Source: Phocaeicola_A sp036804505
Lineage (GTDB): Bacteria; Bacteroidota; Bacteroidia; Bacteroidales; Bacteroidaceae
Direction of reading: 5' to 3'
DNA length: 64,000 bases
Assembly (NCBI GenBank): GCA_036804505.1
Contig: DAIRSI010000011.1
Span: 1-64,000 of the forward strand
Every line of letters starts with the position of its first letter. The stretch's first letter is position 1. This document shows, piece after piece, positions 62,048 to 64,000 of this stretch. The translations under genes were made by a program, and so were the position numbers. The notes below the pieces were generated by a model, which searched no databases, was not told where the DNA came from, and was given only the letters and a program-made list of their open reading frames with translations.

Positions 62048-63043
62048 ATGAAAAATAAGATACCTTGGAATTTGGTTCTGGCCAAACTTAAGAATGACAT
62101 CACCCCAAAGGATGACAAAGAGTTGGCTATGTGGCTGGAAAAGGCTGAGAATAAAGCTGTATATGATGACATTGTTTCTTTATGGAATCAGATACAAGCC
62201 AATGCTTCTGGCTATACGCCCGATAAAGATTATTATTGGAAGCAGTTGGTTGTCAAGATGCATCAGACCAAGACAGAACCTCGTCGGATGGTTCTTTCAA
62301 TCCGGAGGGCTTGGCTCTATGCAGCAGTCATCTGCTGTCTGATAGCTTTTTCTACATTTATATCTTATTATGTAGGACAGAGGTCAGAAACTCCTTCACT
62401 TGTTTCCCAACATTATTCTTGTTTAAGCGGTAAGTCAAAAGTAATTCTTCCAGATGGAAGCGAGGTTTGGCTACATGCCCAGACATCGTTGGATTATCAA
62501 ACCGACAACAAGACAAACGAGCGTCTCGTAGCGATGTCCGGTGAAGCATATTTCAATGTTACACATGACAGCCAACGTCCTTTTATTGTCCGGACAAAAG
62601 GTCTTGATGTAGAGGTCCACGGAACAAAATTTAATGTCGAGGCTGTTCCTAATGCACTTTATACAACAGTCAGTTTGAAATCCGGATCTGTTTCCCTGAA
62701 GACGAATAAGGAGGTGAAGTACTTGTCGCCTAATGAAATAGCTACATTTGATAGGAGAAACAGAAATTTAAGCATAGAGAAGAATTCCATTGATTTGGCA
62801 ACTTCGTGGGCAAACAGTGAATTCTATTTTGACAAGAAACCTTTAGGATATGTATGTAGGTATCTTTCAAAATGGTACAATGTCAAGATTAAACTTGATG
62901 ATCGTTTAAATAATAAATACCTCTATACTTTTACTTTGAGAAATGAATCTTTGGAAGAGATTATGAGGTTGATGTCTCGTATTAACCCGATTGATTATTC
63001 TTTTGATGAAAGCAATCAATTAATCATTAAATCAAAAGAGTAA
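62048..63043 (+). CDS. FecR-domain anti-sigma factor
   Basis: 331 residues. Cytoplasmic N-terminus (~1-85) binds the sigma factor; one membrane segment at ~88-107 (AWLYAAVICCLIAFSTFISY). Periplasmic FecR domain follows (KSKVILPDGSEVWLHAQTSL, RPFIVRTKGLDVEVHGTKFN) and a C-terminal DUF4974 domain (FYFDKKPLGYVCRYLSKWYN). It transmits the signal from the SusC STN domain to the sigma factor. Confidence 0.94.
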   Translation: MKNKIPWNLVLAKLKNDITPKDDKELAMWLEKAENKAVYDDIVSLWNQIQANASGYTPDKDYYWKQLVVKMHQTKTEPRRMVLSIRRAWLYAAVICCLIAFSTFISYYVGQRSETPSLVSQHYSCLSGKSKVILPDGSEVWLHAQTSLDYQTDNKTNERLVAMSGEAYFNVTHDSQRPFIVRTKGLDVEVHGTKFNVEAVPNALYTTVSLKSGSVSLKTNKEVKYLSPNEIATFDRRNRNLSIEKNSIDLATSWANSEFYFDKKPLGYVCRYLSKWYNVKIKLDDRLNNKYLYTFTLRNESLEEIMRLMSRINPIDYSFDESNQLIIKSKE

Positions 63044-63100
63044 TTTAAAATTAAAATCAGAGCCTATGGGAAAGGAATAAAAATAATAACCTGTTCAAAA

Positions 63101-63126
63101 AAGGATGCCATAAGTATGGCACCCTT
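63101..63126. other. Stem-loop between fecR and susC
   Basis: AAGGATGCCAT / ATGGCACCCTT, 11 positions with one A-C mismatch, 4-base loop. No T-run directly after, so it is more likely a processing or partial-termination element than a full terminator. Confidence 0.4.
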
Positions 63127-63230
63127 TCATAAAAAAACTCTAATCCAAACTCTTATATGGCATAACAAGGATCTGACTCATCCTTATTATTGTCAAGAGT
63201 TCGTTTAGTTAATCTCTAATCTACAAAAAT

Positions 63231-64000
63231 ATGAAATATAAAGAATATCTAGCAATTTTTTTATTATTATTTGGTATTTTAAAGTTGTCTGCACAAAATA
63301 AAGAAAAAGGCGTGACTTTAAATATTTCAAATGTTACGCTTTCCGAAGCAATGACAAAATTTGAAAAAGCAAGTGGTTATACATTTTTTTATGATGCTTC
63401 ACAAGTCAATACACGACAAAAGGTGAGTTTGAAGGTGAAGGATACTCCTGTAAGAAAGGCAGTGGATCTTTTGTTGAGAAACACCAATCTGACTTACGAA
63501 ATAACGAATACCCAAATCGCCTTGTTTCAAAAGAAGGCCGAATCGCATAACAAATATACCCATCTGAAAGGCAAAGTTCTGGATCAGAGCGGGGAACCTG
63601 TAATCGGTGCCAGTGTATGGATTGAGGGAACAACTGTGGGAACAGTTACAAATTTGGATGGTGAATATGAGTTGGATGCTACCACAGGTTCTCCATTAAA
63701 AATATCATACATCGGATATCAGACACAGGTGGTTAAGGCTAGTCAGGGCATGACAGTCAAGCTTCTAGAGGATACGAAAACACTTAATGAAGTAGTGGTT
63801 ATCGGATACGGTTCTCAGAGAAAGACCGACCTTACCGGAGGTATTGTTGCCATCAGTAGTGATAAACTGGATATGGTTTCAACAAATAATCTGATGGATA
63901 AGCTGGCGGGACAGGTAGCCGGTTTGAATATTACTTCTACAAATGCCCGTCCGGGAGAAGAACAATCTTTGCAAGTTCGTGGCGTCAATTCGCTGACAGC
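63231..64000 (+). CDS. SusC/RagA TonB-dependent transporter with STN domain (partial)
   Basis: Runs off the window; 256 residues visible of about 1000-1150. Signal peptide (LAIFLLLFGILKLSAQN), STN domain (~24-90, VTLNISNVTLSEAMTKFEKA), a CarboxypepD_reg-like beta-sandwich (LKGKVLDQSGEPVIGASVWI), TonB box LNEVVVIGYGSQRK and the start of the plug (LMDKLAGQVAGLNITST, LQVRGVNSLTA). The STN domain marks it as signal-transducing to the FecR/sigma pair. The substrate cannot be read. Confidence 0.93.
   Translation, partial: MKYKEYLAIFLLLFGILKLSAQNKEKGVTLNISNVTLSEAMTKFEKASGYTFFYDASQVNTRQKVSLKVKDTPVRKAVDLLLRNTNLTYEITNTQIALFQKKAESHNKYTHLKGKVLDQSGEPVIGASVWIEGTTVGTVTNLDGEYELDATTGSPLKISYIGYQTQVVKASQGMTVKLLEDTKTLNEVVVIGYGSQRKTDLTGGIVAISSDKLDMVSTNNLMDKLAGQVAGLNITSTNARPGEEQSLQVRGVNSLT

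Overview
The window looks like a chromosomal segment of a gut Bacteroidales, most likely Bacteroides or Phocaeicola. The evidence is promoters of the TTTG...TAnnTTTG type, a 1097-residue SecA, a ~300-residue NusB, a split ilvB/ilvN pair next to an acyl-ACP thioesterase, DUF-type families typical of the phylum, and an ECF sigma / FecR / SusC cassette at the right end. Genus and species are inferred from family resemblance only.

Left core (1-13.5 kb): a PUR/DUF3276 protein; nusB-yajC-ybbR-coaE; a DUF5606 protein; clpB; a DUF4923 protein; recA with a carboxy(nor)spermidine-dehydrogenase-type gene; a secreted protein with a SmpA/OmlA-like tail; dnaK. Hairpin terminators close most units.

Accessory region (13.55-30.65 kb): bounded by the dnaK terminator and a four-gene tRNA array. 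It starts with an eroded tyrosine integrase behind an apparently intact promoter. A BRO-N-like/Fic fusion, an internally deleted DUF4143 ATPase relic and a ~373 bp stretch framed by perfect 24-bp inverted repeats follow. The live core is hsdM-hsdS-fic-hsdR-WYL, a type I restriction-modification locus with a Fic enzyme between the specificity and nuclease genes. Seven 7-bp repeats lie directly before hsdR. Next come an unknown gene, a beta-barrel protein and an overlapping CsgG / lipoprotein / DUF4810 / DUF799 operon. The last 1.7 kb is a graveyard: a helix-turn-helix gene broken by stops and an insertion, a small frame cut by one TAG, and a WYL regulator truncated at the tRNA-Thr gene.

Centre (30.6-40 kb): tRNA-Thr(TGT), His(GTG), Tyr(GTA) and Ser(GCT) on the minus strand, a wecB-type epimerase, a small secreted protein behind a perfect 22-bp palindrome, and the branched-chain amino acid operon ilvD-ilvB-ilvN-thioesterase-ilvC. 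That operon is preceded by a leader peptide rich in Leu, Ile and Val and by two mutually exclusive hairpins, a full attenuator readable from sequence.

Right core (40-64 kb): a minus-strand envelope cluster (outer-membrane protein, TPR protein, LptC, GldE/CorC-like protein, PpiD/SurA-like chaperone), DUF4105 and a degenerate alkaline-phosphatase-fold protein, secA, a DUF6340 lipoprotein, a PAS histidine kinase, valS, mazG, a lipocalin-like lipoprotein, and a sigma / anti-sigma / SusC cassette running off the end.

The strongest items for follow-up are the ilv attenuator, the Fic-containing restriction locus with its heptad repeats, the BRO-N/Fic fusion, the 24-bp inverted-repeat element, and the CsgG operon without visible curlin genes.
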